In this document: positions 35,920-44,639 of the stretch, in pieces
Layout: every line of letters begins with the position of its first letter
Numbering within the stretch: the first letter of the stretch is position 1
DNA from: CAZIXN01 sp039180415
GTDB taxonomy: Bacteria > Planctomycetota > Phycisphaerae > Phycisphaerales > Phycisphaeraceae
Assembly: GCA_039180415.1 (NCBI GenBank)
Contig: JBCDDH010000008.1
Span: forward strand, 1-64,000
DNA: 64,000 bases
Reading direction: 5' to 3'
Notes under the pieces: model-generated
Database searches by the model: none
Seen by the model: only the letters and a program-made list of their open reading frames with translations
Told to the model about the DNA's origin: nothing
Translations under genes and position numbers: made by a program

Positions 35920-37026
35920 CTACGAGCGCCACTTCTCGCGGATCACGCTTTTGATTTTCGGGTACTGCAAGTGGAACTCGTGGTCGAGCATGTGTGGCGT
36001 CGCGAACCACTTCCAGAGGAAAGCACCGGCGATGGCGGGTTCGCTCGCCACCGCGTCGAGGCCGGTCTTCAGGCTGCGGGCTTTGAGGTCGTGGCCGGCG
36101 TCGGGCTCGCCGGCTTGGTGCCAATCCCACGGCCTCGACGCGGCGGCGGTCGACGTGGCGTAGCCGAGTTCGGTGAGCAGCAACGGGAGCCCGAGGGCTT
36201 GCCGGTACGCGTGGAGCTCTTGCCGCACCCGCACCCAGCCGGCCCGCAACTCATCGTCGGTGGGCGACATGTTCTCTTCGCCGACGAGCGGGAAGTAGCC
36301 CTGCACCCCGATCGCGTCGAGCGCATCCCAGAAGCGGACGTGGGTGTAGTCGTCCCAATTGGCGGCGTAGGTGAGCGGGCCGCCGTAGAGCTTTCGCGTG
36401 CGACGGATGATGCGCCGCCAGTGCGATTCGTGGCCCGCGTCGTGGAACTGCTTGAGCTCGACGCCGACGACCAGCAGGTCGACGTCGTGTTGCTGGGCCA
36501 GCATGGCGTGGTGCAGCATCCAGGTTTCGTAGTCCCGCCAGAATTGTGTTTCGTGGGCCGCGTCGGGGAAGACGATGTCGCCGCGCCAGCCGAAACCCGC
36601 CCGCCAGTACGCGAGGTGCGGTTTGATCATGACGCGCATCCCGCGTTCTTTGGCGAGCCGCGCGGTGTGTTCGACCGTGCTCGCGTCCTGGGGGCTCCAG
36701 CGCAGCCGACCCTCACGGGTCACCTGGGCGTACGGGTGGATCGTGACCCAGTTGGCGCCAAGGCTTTTCAGTTCGTCGAGTGCGTCGGCCATGTGCGGGC
36801 CGTCCCACTCGCCCGGCCCCCAACGGAAGCAGCTGATGGTGACGCCACGGATCGGTTCCGCGAGCCAGTCGGCGTGCGGTTCGAGTTGGGCGTGGGCGGT
36901 CGTGGTTTTCGGCGAAAATAGCGCCACCCAAGCCAGGGACGCCGCCACGAAAAAACGACGGAGCCGGAAAGCTCCGCCGTTTCGGGATCGGGTGAGGTTC
37001 GATTCGTTTCGCGGTCCGTGCAACAT
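35920..37026 (-). CDS. Glycoside hydrolase, GH113-like (beta-mannanase type)
   Basis: Exported TIM-barrel enzyme of 368 residues. The N-terminus has a basic stretch (FRLRRFFVAAS) and hydrophobic core with likely cleavage after TTAHA. Barrel landmarks are GVTISCFRWGPGEW, ANWVTIHPYAQV, GMRVMIKPHLAYW, the acid/base Glu in LLVVGVELKQF (E190), GVQGYFPLVGEEN and the nucleophile Glu in LLLTELGYAT (E286). These fit GH113, known for beta-1,4-mannanases; activity on another beta-glycan is possible. The ATG at 37026 lies 31 nt past xylA. A terminator-like hairpin overlaps its signal-peptide codons, so expression may be attenuated or start from an internal GTG (36948). Confidence 0.8.
   Translation of the reverse strand: MLHGPRNESNLTRSRNGGAFRLRRFFVAASLAWVALFSPKTTTAHAQLEPHADWLAEPIRGVTISCFRWGPGEWDGPHMADALDELKSLGANWVTIHPYAQVTREGRLRWSPQDASTVEHTARLAKERGMRVMIKPHLAYWRAGFGWRGDIVFPDAAHETQFWRDYETWMLHHAMLAQQHDVDLLVVGVELKQFHDAGHESHWRRIIRRTRKLYGGPLTYAANWDDYTHVRFWDALDAIGVQGYFPLVGEENMSPTDDELRAGWVRVRQELHAYRQALGLPLLLTELGYATSTAAASRPWDWHQAGEPDAGHDLKARSLKTGLDAVASEPAIAGAFLWKWFATPHMLDHEFHLQYPKIKSVIREKWRS
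36950..36979 (-). terminator. Hairpin plus T6 downstream of xylA, inside the GH113 5' end
   Basis: On the minus strand CGGCGGAGC (36979-36971), short loop, GCTCCGTCG (ending 36956), then TTTTTT (36955-36950). The stem is nine pairs with one G-T. It sits about 80 nt after the xylA stop but within codons for the n-region of the GH113 signal peptide, so it could act as terminator or attenuator. Confidence 0.55.
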
Positions 37027-37057
37027 GTCGGAGCTTACGCACCGCGGGCGCCGTGGG

Positions 37058-38383
37058 TCACAGATATTCGTTCAATAAGTTCTCGAGCAGCTCCTGTCGG
37101 CCGACCGGCGCGGCCTGCACGTCGTTTTGGGTCGCGATGTCGTCGAGGTCGGCGAGGGTCAGCTTGCCGGCTTCGATGTCCTGGCCGAGTTGCGTCGTCC
37201 AGCCCGAATACCGCTCGCTGACCAGCGCGTCGATCTTGCCGTCTTCGATGATCTTCGCGGCGGCCTTGAGGCCGCGGGCGAACGCGTCCATGCCGCCGAT
37301 GTGGGCGTGGATCAGGTCGATCGGTTCGGTGGACTGTCGCCGCACCTTCGCGTCGAAGTTCAGCCCGCCGGTCGTGAATCCGCCCGCCCGCAACACGGTG
37401 AGCATGGCGAGCGTCGTGTCGTACAGGTTCGTGGGGAACTGGTCGGTGTCCCAGCCGATGCCCTCGCCGCCGCGGTTGGCGTCGATCGAACCGAGCAAGT
37501 CGTTGGCGCGGCAGTACTCGAGTTCGTGGTGGAAGCTGTGGCCGGCCAGGGTGGCGTGGTTGGCCTCGATGTTGAGCTTGAAGTGGTCGGTCAGGCCGTA
37601 TTTCATCAGGAACGCGTGGCAGGCCGATGCGTCGTGGTCGTACTGGTGGGTTGTGGGTTCCTTGGGCTTGGGCTCGATGTAGAACGGCACGTCCAGGCCG
37701 ATCGATTTTTTGTAGTCCACCGCGAGGTGGAGGAGTTTGGCGAGGTGGTCGAGGTCGGCCGTGAGATCGGTGTTGAGCAGCGTGTCGTAACCTTCTCGGC
37801 CGCCCCAGAACACGTAGCCATGGCCGCCGAGTTCTTTGGTCGCGTCCAAGGCTCGGCGGACCTGTGCCGCGGCGTGGGCGAAGACCTGCGGAGACGGCGC
37901 GGTACCGGCCCCGGCCATGAAGCGTGGGTGGATGAACAGGCACGCGGTGCCCCAGAGCAACTCAACGCCGGTTTCGTCCTGCTTGCCCTTGGCGTACTTC
38001 ACGATCTCGTCGAGCGCGGCGTGGCTCTCCTTGAGCGTGGGCATCTCCGGGGCGATGTCGCGGTCGTGGAAGCACCAGAAGCCGATGTCCAGCTTGACGC
38101 AGAACTCGAACATCGCGTCGATCGCCTGCCGGGCGGCGGTCATCGCGTCGGGCGCTTCTTCCCAAGGCAATGCACGGGTGCCGACGCCGAACGGGTCCGC
38201 GTTGCCCTGCTTCATGCAATGCCACATACACGCGGCGAACCGCAGGTGCTCCCGCATGGTCTTGCCGGCCACCACGGCGTCGGAGTCGTAGTGTTTGAAA
38301 CTCAGCGGGTCGGTCGAATCCGGGCCCTCAAAACGGACCTTGTCGGCGACGGCGGGGAAGTAGGTTTGGGACACGGCAGGCAC
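37058..38383 (-). CDS. xylA: Xylose isomerase
   Basis: Converts D-xylose to D-xylulose in the cytoplasm, using two divalent metals. At 441 residues it belongs to the longer class II type. Landmarks: FWCFHDRDIAPE with the catalytic His and Asp, YVFWGGREGYDTLLNTD, the metal-ligand segment FYIEPKPKEPT, NIEANHATLAGHSF, SIDANRG and the C-terminal GGLNFDAKVRR. The start is a GTG at 38383 (MPAVSQTYFP), the natural class II N-terminus. No xylulokinase is adjacent. The GH113-like gene follows on the same strand and the sugar ABC transporter lies nearby, suggesting a pentose/plant-glycan utilisation region. Confidence 0.96.
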   Translation of the reverse strand: MPAVSQTYFPAVADKVRFEGPDSTDPLSFKHYDSDAVVAGKTMREHLRFAACMWHCMKQGNADPFGVGTRALPWEEAPDAMTAARQAIDAMFEFCVKLDIGFWCFHDRDIAPEMPTLKESHAALDEIVKYAKGKQDETGVELLWGTACLFIHPRFMAGAGTAPSPQVFAHAAAQVRRALDATKELGGHGYVFWGGREGYDTLLNTDLTADLDHLAKLLHLAVDYKKSIGLDVPFYIEPKPKEPTTHQYDHDASACHAFLMKYGLTDHFKLNIEANHATLAGHSFHHELEYCRANDLLGSIDANRGGEGIGWDTDQFPTNLYDTTLAMLTVLRAGGFTTGGLNFDAKVRRQSTEPIDLIHAHIGGMDAFARGLKAAAKIIEDGKIDALVSERYSGWTTQLGQDIEAGKLTLADLDDIATQNDVQAAPVGRQELLENLLNEYL

Positions 38384-38532
38384 CTTGGGAGAAGAGGGAA
38401 ATCGCGGAAAAACGGACTTTAGCGGCTTTTTGCGGATGAGTGGGAAGGAAAAACGGTCAGAAGTTTAACGATAAACAAATCGCCGGGAAACCGCGAACTT
38501 CTACTTCTAACGCGGGCCTAAACTCGCTCGCC

Positions 38533-39723
38533 ATGCCCGCGCTCCAGACCGATCCCGCCCTGCTCCAGATCGAAGCCAAACTCGATCGCGCCGAACGCCT
38601 CGACGCCGCCGACGGCGCCGCGCTGTTCGCCACACCCGACCTCATGCAACTCGGCCGGCTGGCCAACCGGGTCCGCCGCGAAAAGCATGGCGACACCGCG
38701 TTCTACAACGTCAACCAGCACCTCAACTACTCCAACGTCTGCGTGCTGTCCTGCAAATTCTGCGAGTTCCAGCGCAAACCAGGCCAGGACGGGGCTTACA
38801 CCTTCGAACTCGAACAGATCGCCGAGAAAGGGCGCCAGGCTCAGGAGCGCGGCGCGACCGAGATGCATATCGTCGGCGGCCTTCACCCCAGATTGCCGTG
38901 GGATTACTACCTGGGCATGCTCCGCACGCTCAAACAGGAAGCACCCAAGCTGCACCTCAAAGCGTTTACCGCGGTCGAGGTCGTACACCTGGCCAGGGTG
39001 AGCAAGCGGGCGATTCGGAAGGACTTCGGAGCGGGCGTGCGTTCGCTGCTCGAAGAGCTTCGTGACGCGGGGCTCGATTCGCTGCCGGGGGGCGGCGCGG
39101 AGGTTTTCGACGACCGCGTCCACGACGAAGCCTGGCGGGGCAAGATCCGAAGCGACGAGTGGCTCACCGTCCACCGCGTCGCGCACGAGTTGGGTCTGTT
39201 CACCAACGCGACCATGCTCTACGGCCACCTCGAGACCACCGAGAACCGCGTCGAGCATCTGATCAAGCTGCGTGAAGAACAGGACTACGCGTTACAGCAG
39301 GGGCTCCCCGCGCGGTTTCAGTGCTGCATCCCTTTGCCGTTTTTCCCCGACGGTTCGGCGTTGCAACACCTGCCCGGTCCGACCGGCCTGGACAACCTCC
39401 GCACGCTGGCCGTCGCCCGAATCATGCTCGACAACGTCGAGCACATCAAAGCCTTCTGGATCATGCAGACGCTGCCGATGGCCCAGGCCATGCTCGATTG
39501 GGGCGCGAACGACGTGGACGGCACGGTCGTCTGGTACGACATCACGAAGGTCGGCGGCGCGTCGACGCACCAGGAAGTCACGGTCGATCTCATGCGCCGC
39601 ACCATCCGCGAAGCGGGGTACCAACCGATCGAGCGCGACACGCTGTACCGCCCCGTGCGTCGCAACGGCTTGGACTGGGGCGTCGTCCCCGGGGCCGAGG
39701 TGCCGCACGCCGTGCCCGCATGA
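38533..39723 (+). CDS. mqnE: Aminofutalosine synthase (radical SAM), futalosine menaquinone pathway
   Basis: Radical SAM enzyme joining 3-enolpyruvyl-oxybenzoate and SAM to give 6-amino-6-deoxyfutalosine. The [4Fe-4S] motif CVLSCKFC (C70, C74, C77) follows YNVNQHLNYSN, a stretch typical of MqnE. The segments GATEMHIVGGLHP, AFTAVEVVHLA and GLDNLRTLAVARIMLDNVEHIKAFW also favour MqnE over MqnC or CofH. From the ATG at 38533 it is 396 residues. It implies that this organism makes menaquinone by the futalosine route. The 149-nt region shared with divergent xylA contains an AGAAGTT...AACTTCT inverted repeat (38459-38502). Confidence 0.85.
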   Translation: MPALQTDPALLQIEAKLDRAERLDAADGAALFATPDLMQLGRLANRVRREKHGDTAFYNVNQHLNYSNVCVLSCKFCEFQRKPGQDGAYTFELEQIAEKGRQAQERGATEMHIVGGLHPRLPWDYYLGMLRTLKQEAPKLHLKAFTAVEVVHLARVSKRAIRKDFGAGVRSLLEELRDAGLDSLPGGGAEVFDDRVHDEAWRGKIRSDEWLTVHRVAHELGLFTNATMLYGHLETTENRVEHLIKLREEQDYALQQGLPARFQCCIPLPFFPDGSALQHLPGPTGLDNLRTLAVARIMLDNVEHIKAFWIMQTLPMAQAMLDWGANDVDGTVVWYDITKVGGASTHQEVTVDLMRRTIREAGYQPIERDTLYRPVRRNGLDWGVVPGAEVPHAVPA

Positions 39724-39738
39724 AACGGTTAGCGTCGC

Positions 39739-40962
39739 TCAGCGCCCGAATTTCACGTCGCTACGCAGCGACCCGTTTTCGTCGCGGACCCATTCGATCC
39801 GCGCAGCCGGCGACAGCCGGTCGGCGCGGATCATCGGCGGCAGGTCGCCTTCCGACGGGGTCAGCGTGAAGGCGTGTGTCCCGTCTCGGCGGTCCTGGTA
39901 AGCGAACATGGCGTCGTCGTCGCTGTGGTACTTGGTGGTCTGGCCGTGAGCCCGGTAGGTCACGCCGAAGCCGCGGCCGCGCAAGGCGGCGCGGAGCGCG
40001 TCGAGTGTCGCGGGGGTTTCGGCCTCCGGGTCGTTGTGGAGCATCGCCACGCCGCTGGCCAGGAATCGCAGGCGGGTTAGCGCGGCGCTGTACGCGTCGG
40101 GTTCGAGCTTGTCGAGGAAGCGGGCGTAACGCTTCTCGAACGCGGGCGTCGAGTCTTCGCCGAAGGCTTCGTTCCACGTCTGCTGCGGGTTCCGGTTCGT
40201 GCTCAGCAGCTTGAGGTACTGCTCGAACGCCGGGCGGATGCGTTTCGGCGAGTCGTGGATCAGGAAGTGCACGATCGACCACGACTGGTCGTATTGGAGA
40301 TACCCACGCGCCGAGCCGGACCGAAGATGATCGAACCATCGCTGCGAATCGAGGTTGAGCACTTCGCCGAACGGGATGAGCTGGCCGCGCACTCCGGCGG
40401 CCCGCAAACGGGCGAGGCGGTTGGCGTTGACGATCCCGTGACGGACCTTCCCATCCACGACGATCGCGTCGCCGAAGTACTCGGCCAAACCCTCGTTGAC
40501 CCAGATCGGCAGGTTGTCGCGCATCTTGATCCAGGCGAACTGATGAAACCCCTCGTGCTGGAGCGTGCTGAGCAGGTCGCCGCGGTCCCGGCCCTCCACG
40601 AACACCGCCAACCCCGAGCGGCTGCCCCGCCAGAAGAACATCCCGCCGCTGCCGCGCCCGTCGATGTCGAACCGTTGGGCGAGCAGCGCGTGGTAATCGG
40701 CCTCGGTCCGCAGCAGGTAGATCGGCTGCAGCCCACGGGCCGAGCCCTTGAGTGCCCGCAGGACCCGGTCGTATTCACGGAACACCAAATCCATGTGCCG
40801 GCCCAGGTCGATGGCTTCGTCACGCGACAGATTGGTGTGGATCTCGTAGTGCCGGCTCTCGTAGACGTCCAGGTCCAGCGCGCGGGCGGACGCGGACAGG
40901 GCGATGAAGATGGCCATGAGCAGGCTCAGCGGCGGCATCATGGCGGGTTGGGTTGATCGCAT
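39739..40962 (-). CDS. DUF1570-type exported metallopeptidase-like protein
   Basis: Exported protein of 407 residues with signal peptide MRSTQPAMMPPLSLLMAIFI (cleavage probably after ASARA). It carries a gluzincin-type zinc signature: HEGFH at 136-140 (LSTLQHEGFHQFAW) and a downstream Glu in WVNEGLAEYFG (E157). This arrangement is that of the DUF1570 family, common in planctomycetes and related to MA-clan peptidases. The C-terminal 200 residues have helical segments (FEQYLKLLSTNRNPQQTW) and a beta-rich end. Substrate unknown. The N-terminus was set at the ATG 40962 because upstream codons are antisense to the 5' part of the next divergent region. Confidence 0.82.
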   Translation of the reverse strand: MRSTQPAMMPPLSLLMAIFIALSASARALDLDVYESRHYEIHTNLSRDEAIDLGRHMDLVFREYDRVLRALKGSARGLQPIYLLRTEADYHALLAQRFDIDGRGSGGMFFWRGSRSGLAVFVEGRDRGDLLSTLQHEGFHQFAWIKMRDNLPIWVNEGLAEYFGDAIVVDGKVRHGIVNANRLARLRAAGVRGQLIPFGEVLNLDSQRWFDHLRSGSARGYLQYDQSWSIVHFLIHDSPKRIRPAFEQYLKLLSTNRNPQQTWNEAFGEDSTPAFEKRYARFLDKLEPDAYSAALTRLRFLASGVAMLHNDPEAETPATLDALRAALRGRGFGVTYRAHGQTTKYHSDDDAMFAYQDRRDGTHAFTLTPSEGDLPPMIRADRLSPAARIEWVRDENGSLRSDVKFGR

Positions 40963-41137
40963 GTCGGGCTCGTGGGAAGTGGGAGAAGACGGGGAAACGG
41001 CGTTGGTCGGGCGGTAAGAAAACCAAAATCGGTGTCGAAATTGATCTTGACGCCGAGGCGTAGCCGACCTCAAGATAGTGGAGCGGCCTGCATTTTCGGC
41101 GGTTCTTTTTGAACCCCGCCCGCTGGAGTTCTTCGCC

Positions 41138-41926
41138 ATGTCTCAGCCTCCGCCCTCGGGTCTGTCGTTGGCATCCATCCGCCCGCTGGTGCGTTACGTC
41201 GACCAAGACCTCGCCGTGGTCGATACGCACTTTCGGCTCCGGCCAAGCCTTCTGGGCACGGGTCGTGATCGCGACCCGAACCCGGCCGTGACGGTTCACG
41301 TCGAAATCCAAGGCGACCGAGGGTTCTTCGACGAGGGCGACACCGCGATGCGCGTCCGCGACGGCGGGGGTTCGGTCCGCTTCGAGTTGCACGCCCCCGA
41401 GCGGTGGTGGCCCGCCGGCATGGGCGACCAGTCGCTGTACACCGTCAAACTCGCGCTGCTGGCCTCCGACCACCAACTGCTGGACGAACAGGAAGTCACG
41501 TTCGGCCTCAACAGCGTCCGCCGCGACCGGGCGCTGGGACAGGAGTTGCCTCCCGTGCTGCTGGTTAACGGCCGGATCTGCGAAGTCCGCGACGTATTGA
41601 TCGTGGATCACGCCGACGCCGCGGCGCTCTTGCCGGCCACCGGCGAATCGTTGCTGCTCGTGCGCGATCACTATGGCGACCAGACGCTCTACGACGCCGC
41701 CGACCGCGCGGGCATCCTCCTCGTCCAGTCCGTGCCGATCGACCGCGACGGCACGCCCTCTCTGGCCGTGCGCAACCAACTCGACCGCCTGGCGTCGCAC
41801 CCGTGCCTGGCCGGGTACTTCGTCGGCCACCTCGGCCCGCTCAGCGAACGCGTCGAGCACGCGCTCCGCGAACTCGATCCCACCCGCGCGGTGTTCCGCC
41901 GCTTCCCGCTCGACGAAGCGGCTTGA
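41138..41926 (+). CDS. Orphan GH2-like beta-sandwich protein
   Basis: A 262-residue protein without signal peptide. Residues about 20-150 resemble the immunoglobulin-like domain that precedes the catalytic barrel of GH2 glycosidases: HAPERWWPAGMGDQSLYTVKLALL followed by EVTFGLNSVRRDR, matching the R-W-W-P-x-G-x-G-x-Q-x-L-Y pattern of beta-mannosidases. The next 110 residues keep the barrel opening (PPVLLVNGRICEVRDV, SLLLVRDHYGDQTLYDAADRAGILLVQSVPID) but end before the catalytic acids. It may be a truncated or repurposed GH2 enzyme. Start at ATG 41138 (MSQPPPSG). It begins 175 nt from the divergent DUF1570 gene. Confidence 0.65.
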   Translation: MSQPPPSGLSLASIRPLVRYVDQDLAVVDTHFRLRPSLLGTGRDRDPNPAVTVHVEIQGDRGFFDEGDTAMRVRDGGGSVRFELHAPERWWPAGMGDQSLYTVKLALLASDHQLLDEQEVTFGLNSVRRDRALGQELPPVLLVNGRICEVRDVLIVDHADAAALLPATGESLLLVRDHYGDQTLYDAADRAGILLVQSVPIDRDGTPSLAVRNQLDRLASHPCLAGYFVGHLGPLSERVEHALRELDPTRAVFRRFPLDEAA

Positions 41927-41996
41927 GAGATACCGACGTCGCTGACTAAGGTTTACCCAGCTTCGCTGATCTCGGCGTCGCCGGTATACTCCGCGT

Positions 41997-42236
41997 GTGC
42001 CACGTTGGTTAACCAACCGATTCCGGCTAAAGGTCGGCTTGTTCATGCTCCCGTTGCTGCTGCCCATCGGCGGCGCCGCGGTGGATGCGGATTTCGAACG
42101 CCCCTCCGCCATCGCGACGGACCGGTGGCATCCCCTGCCCGCCGCGGCGACCGGCGTGCACACCCGGCAAACGTCGACGCCGGCCGAACTCCGTCGCCCG
42201 TCGCTGAGGTCCGCGGCGGAGCCGGCTCAACCGTGA
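41997..42236 (+). CDS. Small membrane or exported protein coupled to lipoprotein gene
   Basis: A 79-residue frame from a GTG at 41997. It has a basic N-terminus and one hydrophobic segment (VGLFMLPLLLPIGGAA, residues about 13-28), then a hydrophilic Pro/Arg/Ala-rich tail. The stop overlaps the GTG of the lipoprotein gene by 4 nt (GTGA), which argues that it is translated. No family recognised. Confidence 0.5.
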   Translation: MPRWLTNRFRLKVGLFMLPLLLPIGGAAVDADFERPSAIATDRWHPLPAAATGVHTRQTSTPAELRRPSLRSAAEPAQP

Positions 42237-43255
42237 GCGGCTTTCTTAACGTGACGATCGGCCTGTCGCTTTGTGTGCTCCTTCTGGGCTGCGAAGCGGC
42301 GGTGGCGGAAGACCGGGCCATGCCGCCCGCGTCCGGGACGAGCGGTGTAGTTCCCGTTGCCCCACCATCGGTTCCCGTCAATTCCGCGCCGCCGACCGCG
42401 GAAGCGCCCCCCCTTCCCGCAAACCGACCGTCATCGCCGGGTTCGGCAAGTCCGACGCCCGAAGTCACGACGCTTCCCGCGGCTTCCGTCGAGTCCCCCG
42501 CGGATCACCCGCCGGAATCACCTGCCGAGCAGAAACCCCAGCCGGAACCCGAGGCTCCGCCCGAACCCGCCGATCCGGTGACGGCTCTGCTGGATCGCAT
42601 CGAGGCGGAAACCAATCAGGTCCGCACGCTGCGGGCCCGCCTGCGGTACACGGTTGTGCAGGGATTGCTCGGCGACGAGCAAGTCCGGTTCGGCGACCTT
42701 TGGTACGCGGCGCCGGACGCGTTCCCCGAGGACCCGCCCGGGCAAACCGCCGAACGCTTGGCGGTGCACCTGCAAAGAGAAAAGATCGACGGGCGCTTCG
42801 GTCCGGCTGACCAGTGGCTCATTTTTGACGGCTCATTTTTCCTCGAACGCGACGAATCGGCCCGCCGTGCGACGCGCCGCGCGTTGCGCCCCGAGCGCGA
42901 CGACCAACCGGCCGCCGCGCTGCCCGTGCCGATTCGCCTCGACCGTGCCGAAGCTCAACGACGTTTCGAGATCGTGCAACTCCTCGGCGACGCCCGGCCC
43001 GGAGACGCGCCCGAAGGCATCAGCCTCGCCTTTACGCCCCGCCCTGGCGTCGACGCTCGGCCCGTCCGGATCACCTTCGACGCCGATTCGCTGCTGCCGC
43101 TCGAAGTGCGGTTCGGCGAACCCGACGGCGACCTGACCGTTTTTCGCCTCATCGAACCCGAACTCAACCCCGACGGCATCCCGCGCGAGCGCTTCGACAC
43201 CGCCCTTCCCGCTGGGTCCGGCTGGGATAACCAGTCGGTCCCCTTTGAAGGCTGA
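42233..43255 (+). CDS. Lipoprotein with LolA-like domain
   Basis: Predicted lipoprotein of 340 residues: the N-terminus MSGFLNVTIGLSLCVLLLGC has a lipobox (LLLGC), the Cys being residue 20. A Pro/Ala/Ser-rich linker (about 25-120) leads to a domain with the pattern of outer-membrane lipoprotein carrier LolA and relatives: VRTLRARLRYTVVQGLLGDEQVRFGDLWYAAPD, WLIFDGSFFLERDE, and VRITFDADSLLPLEVRF ending with VFRLIEPELN. Such domains sample hydrophobic cargo. GTG start overlaps the preceding stop. It is the plus-strand neighbour of the DUF3467-HlyD pair, 136 nt upstream of it. Confidence 0.72.
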   Translation: MSGFLNVTIGLSLCVLLLGCEAAVAEDRAMPPASGTSGVVPVAPPSVPVNSAPPTAEAPPLPANRPSSPGSASPTPEVTTLPAASVESPADHPPESPAEQKPQPEPEAPPEPADPVTALLDRIEAETNQVRTLRARLRYTVVQGLLGDEQVRFGDLWYAAPDAFPEDPPGQTAERLAVHLQREKIDGRFGPADQWLIFDGSFFLERDESARRATRRALRPERDDQPAAALPVPIRLDRAEAQRRFEIVQLLGDARPGDAPEGISLAFTPRPGVDARPVRITFDADSLLPLEVRFGEPDGDLTVFRLIEPELNPDGIPRERFDTALPAGSGWDNQSVPFEG

Positions 43256-43391
43256 GCTTCTCGCGAATCGCTGGCGTGACGCGAAGCGGAGTCCGCAGAT
43301 TCGGCTATAAAGTCAAGATCAAAGCGGTGACACCGAACTCACCGCGTGTTCCGCCTGGCACATTTTTTTTGACCCACCCCGGAGGCCCGCG

Positions 43392-43778
43392 ATGTCTGAC
43401 GAATCCAATCCCACTCCCAACCCCGGCACCCCCGAAGCGCCCGCTGGCGACCAACGGCAGTTCCAGCTCCGGGTCAACGAGCAAGACATGGCCCGCCACT
43501 ACGCCAACGCGTTCCGCGTCAACACCACCACCGACGAAGTCCTGATCGACCTGGGTTTCAATATGGTCAGCGTCAACCGCCAACCCAATCAAGATACCAA
43601 AGCCCCGGCGGGCGTCGTCCAACTCGATTGGCAGCACCGCGCGATCGTGAATTACCGCACCGCCAAGGGGTTGGCCATCGAGCTCGGCCGGATCATCCGC
43701 GCCTACGAAGACCGCTTCGGCGAGATCAAGCCGCCCGCCCAGAACGGCACGCCTGGAAACGCGGGGCCGGCGTCGTGA
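43392..43778 (+). CDS. DUF3467 family protein
   Basis: A 128-residue cytoplasmic protein. After a Pro/Asn-rich leader the family core is clear: ARHYANAFRVNTTTDEVLIDLGFN, then WQHRAIVNYRTAKGLAIELGRIIRAYEDRFG. DUF3467 proteins are small, resemble phage-shock or chaperone-like beta proteins and have no assigned function. The stop overlaps the GTG of the next gene (GTGA), so it is translationally coupled to an HlyD-type protein; the pair converges on the SecA-like operon. A good GGAG-type site precedes the ATG (GGAGGCCCGCG). Confidence 0.85.
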   Translation: MSDESNPTPNPGTPEAPAGDQRQFQLRVNEQDMARHYANAFRVNTTTDEVLIDLGFNMVSVNRQPNQDTKAPAGVVQLDWQHRAIVNYRTAKGLAIELGRIIRAYEDRFGEIKPPAQNGTPGNAGPAS

Positions 43779-44590
43779 GCGGCCGCGCCATCCTGCTCGG
43801 GCTCTGCGCCGCCGCGCTTTCGTGCGTGGTCGCGCGGGCGGAAGTCGTCGAAGGCCTGGTCGTCCCCAGCGCGCGCGTGACCCTCGCCGCGCCGCTGGAC
43901 GGCATCGTGGAGGCGTTGCCCTTTGAGGAGAACCAATCGGTTCGAGCCGGCGACGTGGTGGCCCGCATGGACGACGCCATCCAGCGCGTCGAAGTGCTCA
44001 AGGCGACCGTCCGCGCCGAGAGCGAAGCCGCGCTGGTCGAGGCCGAGTTGATTCAGCAGGAGATGCAGATCATGCTCGACCGGGCCGAAGACGCGATGGA
44101 TCGCAACGCCGCGAGCAACTGGGAGGTTCGTCGTGCGAAGCTGCAGCGGGACCAGGCGATCGCGAGCGTCCATAGCACCAAAGACTCGATGAAGCTCGCC
44201 GAAGCCGAGCTCGAGCTGCAGCGCGAAATCCTTGCCCAGCACGAACTCAAAGCCCCGTTCGACGGCCGCGTGCTGCGTCAACTCGTCGAGCCCGGCGCGA
44301 CGCTCCAGCGCGGCGGCGAGATGCTCGTCATCGTCCGGCTCGACCCGCTCGAAGCCGAGGTGTTCATGCCGATCGAGGCTTACGGCGACTTGCAAGCCGG
44401 CGCGACGTATGAGCTCACGCCGGACCCGTCGATCCGGGACGAGCCGTTGACCGCGACGCTCAAGACCATCGACCCGCTGATCGACTCGGCCAGCCGTACG
44501 TTCCGCTGCGTCTTCGAGATTCCCAACCCCGACGAAGCCCTCCCCGCGGGTTTCGAGGTGTCGTTCGATCTCGACCAAACCGACCGCTGA
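43775..44590 (+). CDS. HlyD/MFP-like periplasmic adaptor
   Basis: Exported adaptor of 271 residues. Signal-type N-terminus MSGRAILLGLCAAALSCVVARA, then lipoyl half RVTLAAPLDGIVEALPFEENQSV, an alpha-helical hairpin of about 100 residues (ATVRAESEAALVEAE to LELQREILAQ), the second lipoyl half HELKAPFDGRVLRQLVEPG and a beta-barrel ending AGFEVSFDL. It lacks a membrane-proximal domain and the usual long anchor. No inner-membrane pump is next to it; its neighbours are DUF3467 (overlapping) and, convergently 49 nt away, the SecA-like gene, so a link to that system is likely by position. Confidence 0.85.
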   Translation: MSGRAILLGLCAAALSCVVARAEVVEGLVVPSARVTLAAPLDGIVEALPFEENQSVRAGDVVARMDDAIQRVEVLKATVRAESEAALVEAELIQQEMQIMLDRAEDAMDRNAASNWEVRRAKLQRDQAIASVHSTKDSMKLAEAELELQREILAQHELKAPFDGRVLRQLVEPGATLQRGGEMLVIVRLDPLEAEVFMPIEAYGDLQAGATYELTPDPSIRDEPLTATLKTIDPLIDSASRTFRCVFEIPNPDEALPAGFEVSFDLDQTDR

Positions 44591-44639
44591 GCCCAACGCT
44601 TCGTCCTTCGCGGCGGCGGCCTTTTCTGAACGCAAGCGC

